Notes: generated from the letters alone by a model not told the origin. A DNA stretch of 64,000 nt from Cryobacterium sp. Y57 (GCF_002929505.1 NZ_PJJL01000072.1:248001-312000); one strand, 5' to 3'; counted from the first letter of the stretch, positions 1 through 9,427 are shown. A program made the numbers and translations.

Positions 1-42
1 GACCTCGAGGCCTACCTCGCGGTGCGCTTGCGCGGCGCCTAA
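1..42 (+). CDS. C-terminal tail of an upstream gene (partial)
   Basis: Frame 1 reads thirteen sense codons (DLEAYLAVRLRGA) and then TAA at 40-42. The codon choice looks coding, and the next gene begins 46 bases further on in the same direction. The family cannot be identified from thirteen residues. It could also be chance open frame, but a stop placed just before a promoter-like hexamer fits a real gene end. Confidence 0.45.
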   Translation, partial: DLEAYLAVRLRGA

Positions 43-88
43 CGCCTCAAAAGCGCATGCCCGGGCGGGCATCGTGCAGACTGTGACC

Positions 89-1129
89 ATGAAAGCGGTC
101 TATTTCGAAGAGTTCGGTGTTCTTCCGGTGCTGCGCGAGGTGCCCGAGCCGCAGCTCAGCGCGGCCGGTGTGATCGTGCGGGTGGAGGCCACCGGTCTCT
201 GCCGCAGTGACTGGCACGGTTGGCAGGGCCATGACGTCGACATCGCCCTGCCACACGTTCCCGGTCACGAGCTGGTCGGTGTGATTGATATGGTCGGGCC
301 GTTGGTTCGCCGGTTTCGGGTGGGCCAGCGGGTGACCGTGCCGTTTGTCTGTGCCTGTGGCGACTGCCCGGAATGTGACGCCGGTAACGGACAGGTCTGC
401 CGTAACCAGACCCAGCCCGGCTTCACTCACTGGGGCTCCTACGCCGAACGGGTCGCGTTGCACAACGCCGACGTGAACCTCATCGCTATCGGCGACGACC
501 TCGACGCGGGCGCCGCGGCGCTGCTCGGCTGTCGTTTCGCGACCTCGTATCGCGGGCTCGTACACCAAGCCGCCCTTCAGGCGGGCGAAACCCTCGTGGT
601 CATCGGCTGCGGTGGAGTAGGCCTCAGCGCGGTGATGATCGGGCAGGCGCTCGGCGCCATGGTCATCGCCGTCGATATCAGCGCGGACGCGCTCGATGCG
701 GCGACCCGCGTCGGGGCAGCGCACGTCGTCAACTCGGCCGGGCTCGGCGACGCTGAGGTGGTCGAACACATTCGGGCCCTGACAACCGACGGCGCCCAAG
801 TGAGTCTCGAGGCGCTCGGCCGGGAGAACACGGTGGCCATCGGCATCCGCTCGTTGGCTACCCGTGGGCGGCACGTGCAGATTGGCCTGCTGGCCGACGA
901 CCCGCGGGTGCCGCTGGGCACGGTGATCGCCCGGGAACTGACCGTGCTCGGCAGCCACGGCATGCCAGCTCACGACTATCCGGCCCTGCTCGACCTGGTG
1001 CGAAGCGGTCGACTGCGCCCGCAAGACCTGATCAGCCGCCGCATCACCTTGGCCGAAGCGCCCGCAGCCCTTGCCGCTATGCCGACTTCCGGCGCACCCG
1101 CCGGCGTCACCCTGATCGAGCTGGGTTAA
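89..1129 (+). CDS. Zinc-dependent alcohol dehydrogenase
   Basis: A medium-chain dehydrogenase of 346 residues oxidising an unidentified alcohol with NAD(P). The catalytic zinc site is visible as C38 with H60-E61 (GHE). The structural zinc lobe has C90, C93, C96 and C104 (CGDCPEC..GQVC). A Rossmann motif [12 protein letters not shown] follows near residue 172. I chose ATG 89 rather than GTG 74 because CAGACT lies exactly six bases upstream (77-82), matching the leaderless pattern seen across the window, and because [10 protein letters not shown] is the usual family N-terminus. Its TAA shares the palindrome TTAA with the stop codon of the convergent hemA. Substrate cannot be deduced. Confidence 0.92.
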   Translation: MKAVYFEEFGVLPVLREVPEPQLSAAGVIVRVEATGLCRSDWHGWQGHDVDIALPHVPGHELVGVIDMVGPLVRRFRVGQRVTVPFVCACGDCPECDAGNGQVCRNQTQPGFTHWGSYAERVALHNADVNLIAIGDDLDAGAAALLGCRFATSYRGLVHQAALQAGETLVVIGCGGVGLSAVMIGQALGAMVIAVDISADALDAATRVGAAHVVNSAGLGDAEVVEHIRALTTDGAQVSLEALGRENTVAIGIRSLATRGRHVQIGLLADDPRVPLGTVIARELTVLGSHGMPAHDYPALLDLVRSGRLRPQDLISRRITLAEAPAALAAMPTSGAPAGVTLIELG

Positions 1130-2499
1130 GAGGCGATCGCGCCGGTGCCGGCGGCATCCTCCGCGCCGACAGCGGGCAGCGTCACGTCGATACCGAACAG
1201 GGCGTCCAACCCGGTGAGGTAGGCATCCTGCTCGCCGGCGCGAGCCAGTTCGCGGGCACGAACCATGGGGGCGTGCAGCAGTACACCGGCCAGGTGACGC
1301 AGAGCCGCCTCGGTGGCTTCGCTCGAGTCGCCGCGGCTGCGAGCCCGGGCGATCTCGGCGTCGCGCAGCTCAAACACATAGCTGCGCAGAGCGACGACGG
1401 CCGGGGTGAGGCTTTGCTCTTCGGCGACGTCGGAGAACTTGCGGGCGGCCTTGCCCACGATCTCGCGGGCATCGGATGTGGCATTGAGCTCTTCGAGCGG
1501 CGCATGGATGCTGATCGTCTCGAGGTCGAGCAGTTCGACACCAGGTACCAGGGTGACATCGGGTGCCACGTTGCGGGGCAGGCCCAGGTCGATGATGAGC
1601 TGTGGCGGGGCTGCGGGGCCCGTATCGGCCGGGCACAGGCGGGCCGGGGCGTCGGCGGTAGCGCCGGCGATCTCGAACGGGTCCACACCGATTTCGGTGC
1701 GCCCGCGGGTGATCAGGGCTGCATCGATGACGTGGTCATCGCGCAGAGTGCAGGTGACGACCACGTCGGCGCGGGCGACCTCGGCGGCGAAATCCTCGGT
1801 GGGAACGGCCTTGATACCGTGTGACGCTGCAAATCCGACGGCGCGACCGGAGGGCGAGTAGACTCGCACGTTCTCGGCTCCGCGGTCTCGCAGGGCGGCG
1901 AGGGAGGCCCCGGCATAACGACCGGTGCCGACCAAGAGCACACGAGCAGTCGACCAGTCACTGACCCGACTTTCGGCCAGTTCGAGGGCAAGGCGCACGA
2001 TCGATCGACCGGCCGAGCCGATTCCGGTGCGGTTTTTCACACCGCGCGATGTCTGGGAAGCCCGCTGAAAGAGGCGCTCGAGCTCGGGGCTCGTGGTGCC
2101 GTTGGCGCGAGCCTGCTCGAGCGCGCGGCGCACCTGGCCGGCAATTTCGACCTCACCGACGACGACAGATTCGAGGCCGCTCGTCACGGCGAACAGGTGT
2201 TCGGCGACGCCGTTGCCGTGCACGAGGGTGAGATTGTCGCGCAGCAGGTCTGCGTCGAGACCGCTGCTGGCGCTCACAGCCTCAATAGCGGCGTAGACGG
2301 CGGGAAGAGGCGACACGCCGTAGGGCTCATTGAGGTCGAGGTAGGCCTCGAATCGGTTGCAGGTCGCAACGACGACGGCACCGCTGAGCGGCCCGTGCTG
2401 TGCCACCATACGGGTAGCCGAAGAGCCCCCGCCCACAGACAATTTCTCCAGCACATCGAAGGTGGAGTTTTTATGACTTGCGGACAAAAGAATTAGCAC
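1126..2499 (-). CDS. hemA: Glutamyl-tRNA reductase
   Basis: First committed enzyme of C5-type tetrapyrrole synthesis: reduces glutamyl-tRNA(Glu) to glutamate-1-semialdehyde with NADPH. The 457 residues show the catalytic Cys47 in [10 protein letters not shown], the conserved region [19 protein letters not shown], an NADP-binding loop [13 protein letters not shown] near residue 187, and the C-terminal dimerisation region. It starts at GTG 2499 with no Shine-Dalgarno; TAGAAT sits six bases upstream on the minus strand, so the transcript is probably leaderless. It is transcribed away from hemE, and its product feeds HemL at the far end of the haem cluster. Confidence 0.96.
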   Translation of the reverse strand: MLILLSASHKNSTFDVLEKLSVGGGSSATRMVAQHGPLSGAVVVATCNRFEAYLDLNEPYGVSPLPAVYAAIEAVSASSGLDADLLRDNLTLVHGNGVAEHLFAVTSGLESVVVGEVEIAGQVRRALEQARANGTTSPELERLFQRASQTSRGVKNRTGIGSAGRSIVRLALELAESRVSDWSTARVLLVGTGRYAGASLAALRDRGAENVRVYSPSGRAVGFAASHGIKAVPTEDFAAEVARADVVVTCTLRDDHVIDAALITRGRTEIGVDPFEIAGATADAPARLCPADTGPAAPPQLIIDLGLPRNVAPDVTLVPGVELLDLETISIHAPLEELNATSDAREIVGKAARKFSDVAEEQSLTPAVVALRSYVFELRDAEIARARSRGDSSEATEAALRHLAGVLLHAPMVRARELARAGEQDAYLTGLDALFGIDVTLPAVGAEDAAGTGAIAS

Positions 2500-2505
2500 T
2501 ATGCA

Positions 2506-2530
2506 ATTCTACGACTCAATGCTGTACGCT
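2506..2530. promoter_or_regulatory. Divergent hemA/hemE promoter region
   Basis: On the minus strand TAGAAT (2511-2506) lies six bases before the hemA GTG. On the plus strand TACGCT (2525-2530) is a -10-like hexamer whose predicted start site falls about 14 bases before hemE ATG 2551. The two -10 elements are only 13 bases apart, so polymerase binding for the two directions should compete. No convincing -35 was seen for either. Confidence 0.5.
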
Positions 2531-2550
2531 CCCGGCGCACGACGCCAGGG

Positions 2551-3693
2551 ATGTTTGAGAGAATGATCGAGATGATCCTCGACGCGCAGCATCCACTCTC
2601 CTCCGGCCTCACCGCCGATTCCCGCCTGATCCAGGCCTATCAGGGCACCCGGCCCGCCGTGACGCCGGTGTGGTTCATGCGTCAGGCCGGCCGATCGCTA
2701 CCTGAATACCGGGAGTTGCGCGTCGGAACGCGCATGCTCGACGTGTGTCTCGATCCCGAATTAGCAAGCGAAATCTCGCTGCAGCCGGTGCGTCGGCACC
2801 AGGTCGATGCCGGAATCTTCTTCAGCGACATCGTCGTGCCGTTGAAGCTCGTCGGGGTCGACGTGTCGATCGTGGCCGGCAAGGGCCCCGTTCTCGGCAA
2901 GACCGTGCGCACGCCAGCGGATGTCGACGAACTCACCGCCCTCGATCCCGCCCTGCTCGATACGGCCCTCGCGCCGATCAGCGCGGCCGTTGGGCTGGCG
3001 GTTTCCCAGCTGGGATCGACCCCGCTGATCGGCTTCGCCGGTGCTCCTTTCACGCTCGCCGCGTACCTGGTCGAGGGCGGTCCGTCGAAGGATCACATCC
3101 ACGCCCGTACCCTCATGCATGCCCAACCGGAAGCTTGGGCCAAGCTCATGGCCTGGACTGCCGACGTCACCGGCCGGTTCCTGCGCGCTCAGGTGCTCGC
3201 CGGGGCGAGTGCCGCCCAACTGTTCGACTCGTGGGCCGGAGCGCTCTCATTGGTCGACTATGCGGCATCCGTTGCCCCAGCGTCGGCCGCGGCGATCGCC
3301 CACGTGCGCGACCTCACCTACACCGTGCCGGGCCAGGGAGAAGAATCGACCGACCGTAACGTGCCCATCGTGCACTTCGGCGTGGGAACCGGCGAACTGC
3401 TCAAAGAAATGCACAACATCGGCGCCGACGTCGTGGGCGTGGACTACCGGGTGCCGCTCGACGAGGCCAACCGCCGGCTGGGCGGCGCCGTCCCTCTGCA
3501 AGGCAACGTCGACCCCGCGCTGCTCGCGGCGCCGTGGTCGGTGCTCGAGGCGCACGTGCGCGACGTGCTCGGACGTGGACGCACCGCGCCGTCGCACGTA
3601 CTCAACCTGGGCCACGGCGTTCCGCCCGACACCGACCCCGATGTATTGACCCGGCTGGTCAGCCTCGTGCACGACGTGAGCGCGGCCGAGTAG
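2551..3693 (+). CDS. hemE: Uroporphyrinogen decarboxylase
   Basis: Decarboxylates the four acetate side chains of uroporphyrinogen III to give coproporphyrinogen III in the cytosol. Family signatures are PVWFMRQAGRSLPEYRE near residue 31 (the invariant arginine loop), GFAGAPFTLAAYLVEGG, and the C-terminal LNLGHGVPPDTDP. Length (380) is slightly above the usual 340-360. Three in-frame ATGs (2551, 2563, 2572) precede the conserved part, so the start is uncertain by up to seven codons. hemY follows ten bases later, with its ribosome site overlapping the hemE stop. Confidence 0.96.
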   Translation: MFERMIEMILDAQHPLSSGLTADSRLIQAYQGTRPAVTPVWFMRQAGRSLPEYRELRVGTRMLDVCLDPELASEISLQPVRRHQVDAGIFFSDIVVPLKLVGVDVSIVAGKGPVLGKTVRTPADVDELTALDPALLDTALAPISAAVGLAVSQLGSTPLIGFAGAPFTLAAYLVEGGPSKDHIHARTLMHAQPEAWAKLMAWTADVTGRFLRAQVLAGASAAQLFDSWAGALSLVDYAASVAPASAAAIAHVRDLTYTVPGQGEESTDRNVPIVHFGVGTGELLKEMHNIGADVVGVDYRVPLDEANRRLGGAVPLQGNVDPALLAAPWSVLEAHVRDVLGRGRTAPSHVLNLGHGVPPDTDPDVLTRLVSLVHDVSAAE

Positions 3694-3703
3694 GAGCAGC
3701 AAC

Positions 3704-5257
3704 ATGACCACACCCATCGACGTACTCGTGATTGGCGCCGGAGTGGCCGGCCTGGTCGCCGCCCGTGAATGCGCGCAGGTGGGGCTGAGCGTCACCATTA
3801 TCGAGGCTACCGATGCCGTCGGCGGCCCGGTAGCCGGCCACGTTCTCGACGGACTCAGCCTCGATAGCGGAGCCGAAAGCTTCGCCGTGCGCGGCGGCAC
3901 CGTGGACTCATTCATCGAGGACCTCGGCCTCACCGACCAGGTCGTCGTTCCGAACGTCGCCGGCGCCTGGCTGCACCTTCCCGCTCTCAAACCGAATTGC
4001 CCAGTCCAGTCCCACAGCGAAGGGGATGCCTCGGTCAGCGTTCCGTTGCCCAAGGCCGGCGTACTCGGAATTCCGGGCTCCCCGCTTGCCGACGACGTGC
4101 GCCGCGTCATCGGCTGGAAGGGGTCGCTGCGCGCCTACCTCGACCGGCTCATGCCCGTGCTCACCATCGGCCGAGAGCACAGCCTCGGCGACCTCGTGAA
4201 AAAGCGCATGGGTCAGCGTGTGCTCGACCGCCTTGTCGAACCCGTCGCATCCGGCGTCTACACGACGAGCGCCGTCGACCTCGAAATCGACGTTGTCGCC
4301 CCCGGACTCAACCGAGCCCTCACCACGGCCGGCTCGCTCTCCGGGGCCGTCTCGGCCCTGAGATCCGGCGCGCCCGCCGGTTCCAACGTGGGCGGACTGC
4401 TCGGCGGCATGGCCCGCCTGCCCGCCGCCATCGTTGCCGCCCTCGAACACCACAACGTGACCATTGTCACCGGCACCACGGCGCGGAGCCTGGCTCATTC
4501 CGGCACCGACAACAAGCCCACCTGGGCCGTCACCGTCAGCCGGCGAGCGGATGCCGACCCCGCCGCTCCCGCCGGCCAAGACGCTGCACAGGCTGAGCCC
4601 ACGACCGACACCCTCACCGCCCGGTATGTCATCGTCGCAACCCAGGGGGCGCAGGCCCTGCGACTGGTCAATTCGCTCGGCGCCCGGTTCGACGCGCTCG
4701 CCGAACTCGACTGGCCGGCCCCGACCGCCGTCACCCTCACCTCGCTCGTGCTCGACGCACCCGCACTCGATGTGCACCCGCGCGGCACCGGTGTGCTCGT
4801 GTCGATTGATGCTCCCGACGTCACCGCGAAGGCACTTACCCACGTCACAGCAAAATGGGCCTGGGTCGCCGAAGCCGCCGGCCCCGGCCGCCATGTCGTG
4901 CGCCTCTCTTACGGGCGGGCAGGAGCGCCGAACCCGACCGACGACCTGACCGACGATGAACTCCAGGCCCTCGCGCTGCACGACGCATCTGCGCTACTCG
5001 GCGTTCCTCTGCCGGCCGGTTGCGTGCGAGCCTTTGCCCGCACCGAGTGGCGCGACGCCCTGTCGCCTGCCACTCTCGGTGCGCCCGAACGTACGCAGCG
5101 GGTGCGCGAGGCCGTCGCCGCAACCCCCGGGCTGGAGATCACCGGAGCCTGGTTGGCCGGAACTGGACTTGCCTCCGTCATTCCGCATGCACTCCAGGCT
5201 GGCGACCGAATTCGGCACGCCGCCCTCGGCCTTACTATCACCGCTCCCGAGCTCTAA
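3704..5257 (+). CDS. hemY: Coproporphyrinogen III oxidase (HemY/CgoX type)
   Basis: FAD enzyme of the protoporphyrinogen-oxidase family. In actinobacteria with HemQ it oxidises coproporphyrinogen III to coproporphyrin III. The N-terminus has the dinucleotide motif VIGAGVAGLVAA followed by the acidic strand end IIEATDAVGGP. The C-terminus has ITGAWLAGTGLASVI, the second FAD-contact region. At 517 residues it is a little long, with a variable Ala/Pro/Asp-rich stretch around residues 280-305. AGGAG at 3692-3696 is the ribosome site. The HemQ and HemH neighbours support the copro-route assignment over protoporphyrinogen oxidase. Confidence 0.93.
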   Translation: MTTPIDVLVIGAGVAGLVAARECAQVGLSVTIIEATDAVGGPVAGHVLDGLSLDSGAESFAVRGGTVDSFIEDLGLTDQVVVPNVAGAWLHLPALKPNCPVQSHSEGDASVSVPLPKAGVLGIPGSPLADDVRRVIGWKGSLRAYLDRLMPVLTIGREHSLGDLVKKRMGQRVLDRLVEPVASGVYTTSAVDLEIDVVAPGLNRALTTAGSLSGAVSALRSGAPAGSNVGGLLGGMARLPAAIVAALEHHNVTIVTGTTARSLAHSGTDNKPTWAVTVSRRADADPAAPAGQDAAQAEPTTDTLTARYVIVATQGAQALRLVNSLGARFDALAELDWPAPTAVTLTSLVLDAPALDVHPRGTGVLVSIDAPDVTAKALTHVTAKWAWVAEAAGPGRHVVRLSYGRAGAPNPTDDLTDDELQALALHDASALLGVPLPAGCVRAFARTEWRDALSPATLGAPERTQRVREAVAATPGLEITGAWLAGTGLASVIPHALQAGDRIRHAALGLTITAPEL

Positions 5258-5371
5258 CCGAAACTGTGCACTTCCTGTATTGGGACGATCGCACGGGGAC
5301 ATGCCCGGGCGCCTGAGACCGAAACGGCGAACCGGGTTACTCTGGGGGGACCTTACGAAAGTGGAGACTCA

Positions 5372-5746
5372 ATGCGCGGAAAGCTTCTGTTCATCACGGG
5401 CGGACTCGTCGGCTATGTGCTCGGTGCACGCGCTGGCCGTAAACGCTATGACCAGATCGCCGCCGCTGCCAATGATCTCTGGAACGCCAAACCCGTGCAG
5501 CGCCGGGTGACTGAGGTGCGTGATGCCGCCCTCGAACTGGTCGGCGACATTCCCGTCAACCTGTACAAGGTCGGTAAAAAAGCTGTCTCGCAGGCTGCGG
5601 CGAAGAAGAAGCAGGCCGCCAGCAAAACGAAGACCGCCGCCGCGACGCCGGCAGCGAAGGCCAGCACCACCACGAGCCGCACTACCGCAGCACAGCCCAA
5701 GCCCACGGCGACCCCCACGACGGGCGACGATTCCGCGGCGCAGTAA
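5372..5746 (+). CDS. Small YtxH-like protein with Lys/Ala/Thr-rich tail
   Basis: A 124-residue protein beginning MRGKLLFITGGLVGYVLGARAGRKRYDQI, a short hydrophobic glycine-rich segment with a GARAGRKRY motif resembling YtxH-type proteins. After residue 70 the sequence is low-complexity Lys, Ala, Thr and Pro, probably disordered. GTGGAGA at 5361-5367 is the ribosome site. It opens a three-gene block of membrane-associated proteins between hemY and hemQ. Function is unknown; the basic tail could bind nucleic acid or envelope polymers, but nothing in the sequence decides that. Confidence 0.8.
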   Translation: MRGKLLFITGGLVGYVLGARAGRKRYDQIAAAANDLWNAKPVQRRVTEVRDAALELVGDIPVNLYKVGKKAVSQAAAKKKQAASKTKTAAATPAAKASTTTSRTTAAQPKPTATPTTGDDSAAQ

Positions 5747-5812
5747 GCGCGCAACAGCTCGTAGAATTCAGACATCTGAAACACCGATACCCGAGCACAG
5801 GGAAGGCAATCC

Positions 5813-6232
5813 GTGACTAGCAGTGGATTCAACCCGAAGAGCAAGCGCCCGTTGCTCGCACTGATCGGGGAGCTGCCCGGTCAGATCAGCGCCCTCGTCA
5901 AAGCCGAACTGGACGCCTTCAAGGCCGAGTTCGCCGCCAAGGCCAAGAACTTCGGGGTCGGTGCCGCCCTCTTCATCGTGGCCGCTGCTATCCTCTTTTT
6001 CGCCCTCGGGGTGTTCGTCGCCCTGGCCGTGATCGCCCTGGCCCTGGTACTGCCGCTGTGGCTCGCCACACTCATCGTGGCGGTCGCGCTGGTGCTCATC
6101 GCCGTCATCCTTCTGCTCATCGGAGTCAGCCGGGTGAAGGCGGCTACGAAACCCGATCCGGAGGGTGTGCACGCGAGCATCCGTCACGACGTTGATGCGT
6201 TCAAGGGAGTTGGCGAATATGACCACAAATAA
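5813..6232 (+). CDS. Phage-holin-family (Phage_holin_3_6-like) membrane protein
   Basis: A 139-residue protein with an amphipathic N-terminal helix (LIGELPGQISALVKAELDAFKAEF) followed by two long hydrophobic helices, about residues 48-75 and 80-108, and a charged tail. This layout matches the actinobacterial putative holin superfamily, which is chromosomal and usually not phage-linked. GTG 5813 is preceded by GGAAGG at 5801-5806. Its stop overlaps the next gene by 14 bases. The name reflects family similarity; lytic function is not implied. Confidence 0.85.
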   Translation: MTSSGFNPKSKRPLLALIGELPGQISALVKAELDAFKAEFAAKAKNFGVGAALFIVAAAILFFALGVFVALAVIALALVLPLWLATLIVAVALVLIAVILLLIGVSRVKAATKPDPEGVHASIRHDVDAFKGVGEYDHK

Positions 6233-6512
6233 CCTCGAGCTCACCGGGGCTGGCGGCGACAAGCGCGGCATCGGTGATCTGCGCGCCGAAGCGCGGCACG
6301 CGCGCGCCGAGCTCGCTTCGACCCTGGATGCCATCGAGTACAAGTTCAATGTGCCCAAGCAGCTGCGCATCAATCGCCGTCGCCTGACCCATGCCCTGCG
6401 CCAGCTCGGCGAGGACAGCCCGGCCGCCCTCATGGGAATTGCGTTGGGTGCGGCCACCGCTGTCGGCGTTATCGTCTGGTTCGGTGCTTCCGCGGTAGCT
6501 AAGAACCGCTAG
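6219..6512 (+). CDS. DUF3618-type membrane protein
   Basis: A 97-residue protein with the DUF3618 pattern: an acidic/basic helix RAEARHARAELASTLDAIEYKFNVPKQLR, then a single transmembrane helix (ALMGIALGAATAVGVIVWFGASAV) and a short basic end. ATG 6219 is chosen over the longer open frame because AAGGGAG at 6203-6209 lies ahead of it and the family begins there. It overlaps the holin-like gene, a frequent pairing in actinobacteria, which suggests the two act together at the membrane. Confidence 0.86.
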   Translation: MTTNNLELTGAGGDKRGIGDLRAEARHARAELASTLDAIEYKFNVPKQLRINRRRLTHALRQLGEDSPAALMGIALGAATAVGVIVWFGASAVAKNR

Positions 6513-6596
6513 TTCCGATCAAACCAAGCCGGGTCGGTTCACAGGAATCGCAGGGTTCATTTTGGTGCCGGGCGCAATAAAGAGCACACTAGAGCC

Positions 6597-7349
6597 ATGA
6601 CTCACCCGGCTGCCGGAGAGGCAGTAACCAGCGTTCAGCCCACCCCCCCCATCGATTCCGAGGTACCCGCGGCCTCGCCGCAAGGTTTCACTCTCTTTAC
6701 CGTTCTGCGAAAAGATCCGCAAAACCCAGATGACCTCGATGGCCGCGATGTTCCGCACGCGGTCAACGAGCTCGATGACGTGGTTGCCCTGATCGAAGCC
6801 GAGGGCGTCACCGTACGCGGCTTCTACGACGTCTCCGGCTTGAAAGCCGACGCCGACGTCATGATCTGGACCCACGCCGACGAGGCTGAGACGCTGCAAT
6901 GGGCCAACCGTGAGTTGCGCCGCAGCCGTCTGCTTAAAAGCCTGCTGCCCACCTGGAACGCCATGGGCGTGCACCGCGAAGCCGAGTTCAACAAGAGCCA
7001 CGTGCCCGGATTCCTCCGCGGCGTAGAGCCCAAGGCCTGGCTCACGATTTACCCATTCGTGCGCAGCTTTGAGTGGTACCTGCTGCCCGACGAGGAGCGC
7101 AGCAAGATGCTCGCCGACCACGGACGCAAGGGCGCCGCCTTCCGCGGAGCCCTCGCCAACACCGTCTCGGCCTTCGCCCTCGGCGACTACGAGTGGTTGC
7201 TGCCGATCGAGAGTGACGAACTCACCGAGTTGGTCGATCTGATGAGGGGCCTGCGTGAGACCGAAGCGCGCCGCCACGTACGCGAGGAGATCCCGTTCTA
7301 CACCGGACGGAGAATCTCGACCGCCGAGGTCGTCGAGGTGCTGCAGTAA
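6597..7349 (+). CDS. hemQ: Coproheme decarboxylase (HemQ/ChdC)
   Basis: Last enzyme of the coproporphyrin pathway, decarboxylating two propionates of coproheme to vinyls using peroxide. It belongs to the chlorite-dismutase superfamily. Residues 151-181 (IYPFVRSFEWYLL..EERSKMLADHGRKG) carry the actinobacterial HemQ signature, with Y152 in the place of the catalytic tyrosine and H175 where the proximal haem ligand is expected. The first 30 residues are a variable Pro/Ala extension. ATG 6597 has no ribosome site; CACACT lies six bases upstream, fitting a leaderless start and an internal promoter for hemQ onward. TAATG couples it to hemH. Confidence 0.95.
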   Translation: MTHPAAGEAVTSVQPTPPIDSEVPAASPQGFTLFTVLRKDPQNPDDLDGRDVPHAVNELDDVVALIEAEGVTVRGFYDVSGLKADADVMIWTHADEAETLQWANRELRRSRLLKSLLPTWNAMGVHREAEFNKSHVPGFLRGVEPKAWLTIYPFVRSFEWYLLPDEERSKMLADHGRKGAAFRGALANTVSAFALGDYEWLLPIESDELTELVDLMRGLRETEARRHVREEIPFYTGRRISTAEVVEVLQ

Positions 7350-8473
7350 TGGCACAGTATGACGCCGTTCTGTTGGCCGGTTTCGGCGGACCAGAAGGCC
7401 AGGACGACGTGATTCCGTTTCTGCGCAATGTGACCGGAGGCCGCGGAATCCCCGAGGAACGCCTCGAGGAGGTTGCGACCCACTATCGCCACTTCGGTGG
7501 CGTCAGCCCGATCAACGACCAGAACCGCGTGCTGAAAGCTGCGCTTCAGGTCGAACTCACCCGTCGCGGCATCGACCTGCCCGTGATCTGGGGCAACCGC
7601 AACTGGGCGCCATACCTGAAAGATACAATTTCGGACGCCCATAACGCCGGCCAAAATCGTCTGCTCGCGATCGCGACAAGCGCCTACAGCTCCTACAGCG
7701 GATGCCGCCAGTACCGTGAAGACTTCGCCGCAGCACTGACCGCCAACGGCCTGAACGACACGGTGCACATCGACAAGATTCGTCAGTTCTTCGACCACCC
7801 CGGCTTTGTCACCCCCTTCATCACCGGTGTGACCAAGGGCCTGCAGGACGTTCAACGAGCCATCCCCGGCATCGATGTGGACACCGAGGTCGAGATTCTG
7901 TTCTCAACTCACTCGATCCCCATGACGGATGCCAACAAGAGCGGGCCGGCAGAGCGTGGTTTCGGCGAGGGTGGCGCCTATGAAGCGCAGCACCGCGCCG
8001 TCGCCCAGGTCATCATGGACTCCCTCGTGGAACCGGACGCTACCGAGGCGCCGCTGAAGACCCAGTGGCAGCTCGTCTACCAGTCCCGCAGCGGCCCACC
8101 CAGCATGCCGTGGCTCGAGCCTGACATTAACGATGCGATCGCCCTGCTGCCGGCCCGCGGCATCCGTGCCGTCATCATCGTGCCGCTCGGTTTCGTGAGC
8201 GACCACATGGAGGTCATGTGGGACCTCGACAACGAGGCGATGGAGACCAGCGAGAAGTTCGGGATCCACGCCGTGCGGGTGCCGACCCCCGGGGTCTCGC
8301 CCGATTTCGTGAACGGCCTCGTCGACCTGATCGAGGAACGTCTGAACGATACCGCGGTTGAAGATCGCCCGGCGAAGACCACGCTCGGCCCCTGGTACGA
8401 CGTGTGCCGCCCCGGCTGCTGCGAAAACGTGCGACTGGGCTTCAAGCCGGCCGTCGCGGGAATGGCGCCATGA
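7349..8473 (+). CDS. hemH: Coproporphyrin III ferrochelatase (HemH/CpfC)
   Basis: Inserts Fe(II) into coproporphyrin III to make coproheme, the HemQ substrate. The 374 residues begin with the conserved LAGFGGPEGQDDVIPFLRNVTGGRGIP. The metal/porphyrin-site histidine is in FSTHSIPM, with the partner region PLGFVSDHMEVMWDLD. Cysteines in YSGCRQYRED and the C-terminal CRPGCC cluster occupy positions expected for the [2Fe-2S] centre known in actinobacterial ferrochelatases. Its ATG overlaps the hemQ stop by one base and its stop overlaps the hemC start as ATGA. Confidence 0.95.
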   Translation: MAQYDAVLLAGFGGPEGQDDVIPFLRNVTGGRGIPEERLEEVATHYRHFGGVSPINDQNRVLKAALQVELTRRGIDLPVIWGNRNWAPYLKDTISDAHNAGQNRLLAIATSAYSSYSGCRQYREDFAAALTANGLNDTVHIDKIRQFFDHPGFVTPFITGVTKGLQDVQRAIPGIDVDTEVEILFSTHSIPMTDANKSGPAERGFGEGGAYEAQHRAVAQVIMDSLVEPDATEAPLKTQWQLVYQSRSGPPSMPWLEPDINDAIALLPARGIRAVIIVPLGFVSDHMEVMWDLDNEAMETSEKFGIHAVRVPTPGVSPDFVNGLVDLIEERLNDTAVEDRPAKTTLGPWYDVCRPGCCENVRLGFKPAVAGMAP

Positions 8474-9423
8474 CCGTGATCCGCGTGGGTACCCGCGCGA
8501 GCGCTCTTGCGCTCGCGCAGACCCAGACGATCGTCAACCGCATCGCGGCTTCGGCTGGTGTCGAGGTGGAAATCGTGCGCGTCACCACGCACGGTGACAC
8601 TTCGACCGAGCCGCTCTCGAGCCTCGGCGGTACCGGTGTCTTCGCGAGCGCCCTGCGCGAAGCCCTGCTGAACGACGAGTGCGACGTCATCGTGCATTCC
8701 TTCAAGGACCTCCCGACCGCGCCTCACCCTGGCTTGCGCATCGGTGCAACGCCGAAGAGAGCGGATGCCCGGGACGTGCTGGTGGCACGAGCCGGCCTCA
8801 CTCTGGACACCCTGCCTGAGGGTGCCCGAGTCGGCACCGGTTCGCCTCGCCGGGTCGCGCAGCTGCGTGAGCGTCGGCCTGACCTCACGATCGTGGACAT
8901 TCGCGGCAACATCGACACCCGCGTCGGGCGCGTCGCCGAGGGGGACCTCGACGCCGTCGTTCTGGCTGCTGCCGGACTCGGCCGCCTCGGCCGCCTCGAT
9001 TCCCTGGCGCCGGAATTTCTCGATCTGTCCGACTGGCCGACCGCCCCCGGCCAGGGCGCGCTCGCGATCGAAGTGCGCGATGGCAAACCCGATCGCCTGC
9101 TGGGCGTGGCGCTGGCGACCATGAACCATTCCTCGACCGAGGCGACGATCACTGCCGAACGCACGGTACTGGCCCGCCTCGAGGCCGGCTGCGCCGCACC
9201 GATCGGTGCGACCGCGGTCATCGACGATGGCTTGCTGTTTCTCACCGCCACCGTGTACAGCCCGGACGGCTCGCGCAGGATCACCAGCTCGCACGCGGCA
9301 ACGCCCGATTCCCACTCTGCCCTCCACCTCACCCAAGCCGCGCTCGACGTGGCCGAACGAGTATCCATAGATCTTCTGGCCGGTGGTGCGGCCGAGTTCG
9401 CTCCCCTGAAAGTGACTGAGTGA
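8470..9423 (+). CDS. hemC: Hydroxymethylbilane synthase (porphobilinogen deaminase)
   Basis: Polymerises four porphobilinogens to hydroxymethylbilane. With ATG 8470 the protein is 317 residues starting MTVIRVGTRASALALAQTQ, the canonical N-terminus. Signatures are HSFKDLPT, GTGSPRRVAQLRERRPDL, DIRGNIDTRVGR and the dipyrromethane-cofactor cysteine in LEAGCAAPIGA. The start overlaps the hemH stop, so the two are translationally coupled. Confidence 0.96.
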   Translation: MTVIRVGTRASALALAQTQTIVNRIAASAGVEVEIVRVTTHGDTSTEPLSSLGGTGVFASALREALLNDECDVIVHSFKDLPTAPHPGLRIGATPKRADARDVLVARAGLTLDTLPEGARVGTGSPRRVAQLRERRPDLTIVDIRGNIDTRVGRVAEGDLDAVVLAAAGLGRLGRLDSLAPEFLDLSDWPTAPGQGALAIEVRDGKPDRLLGVALATMNHSSTEATITAERTVLARLEAGCAAPIGATAVIDDGLLFLTATVYSPDGSRRITSSHAATPDSHSALHLTQAALDVAERVSIDLLAGGAAEFAPLKVTE

Positions 9424-9427
9424 CCAC

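Noticed and set aside
5813-6232. Holin gene as evidence of a prophage
   Set aside because: The family is chromosomal in actinobacteria and no other phage gene, integrase or attachment site is present.
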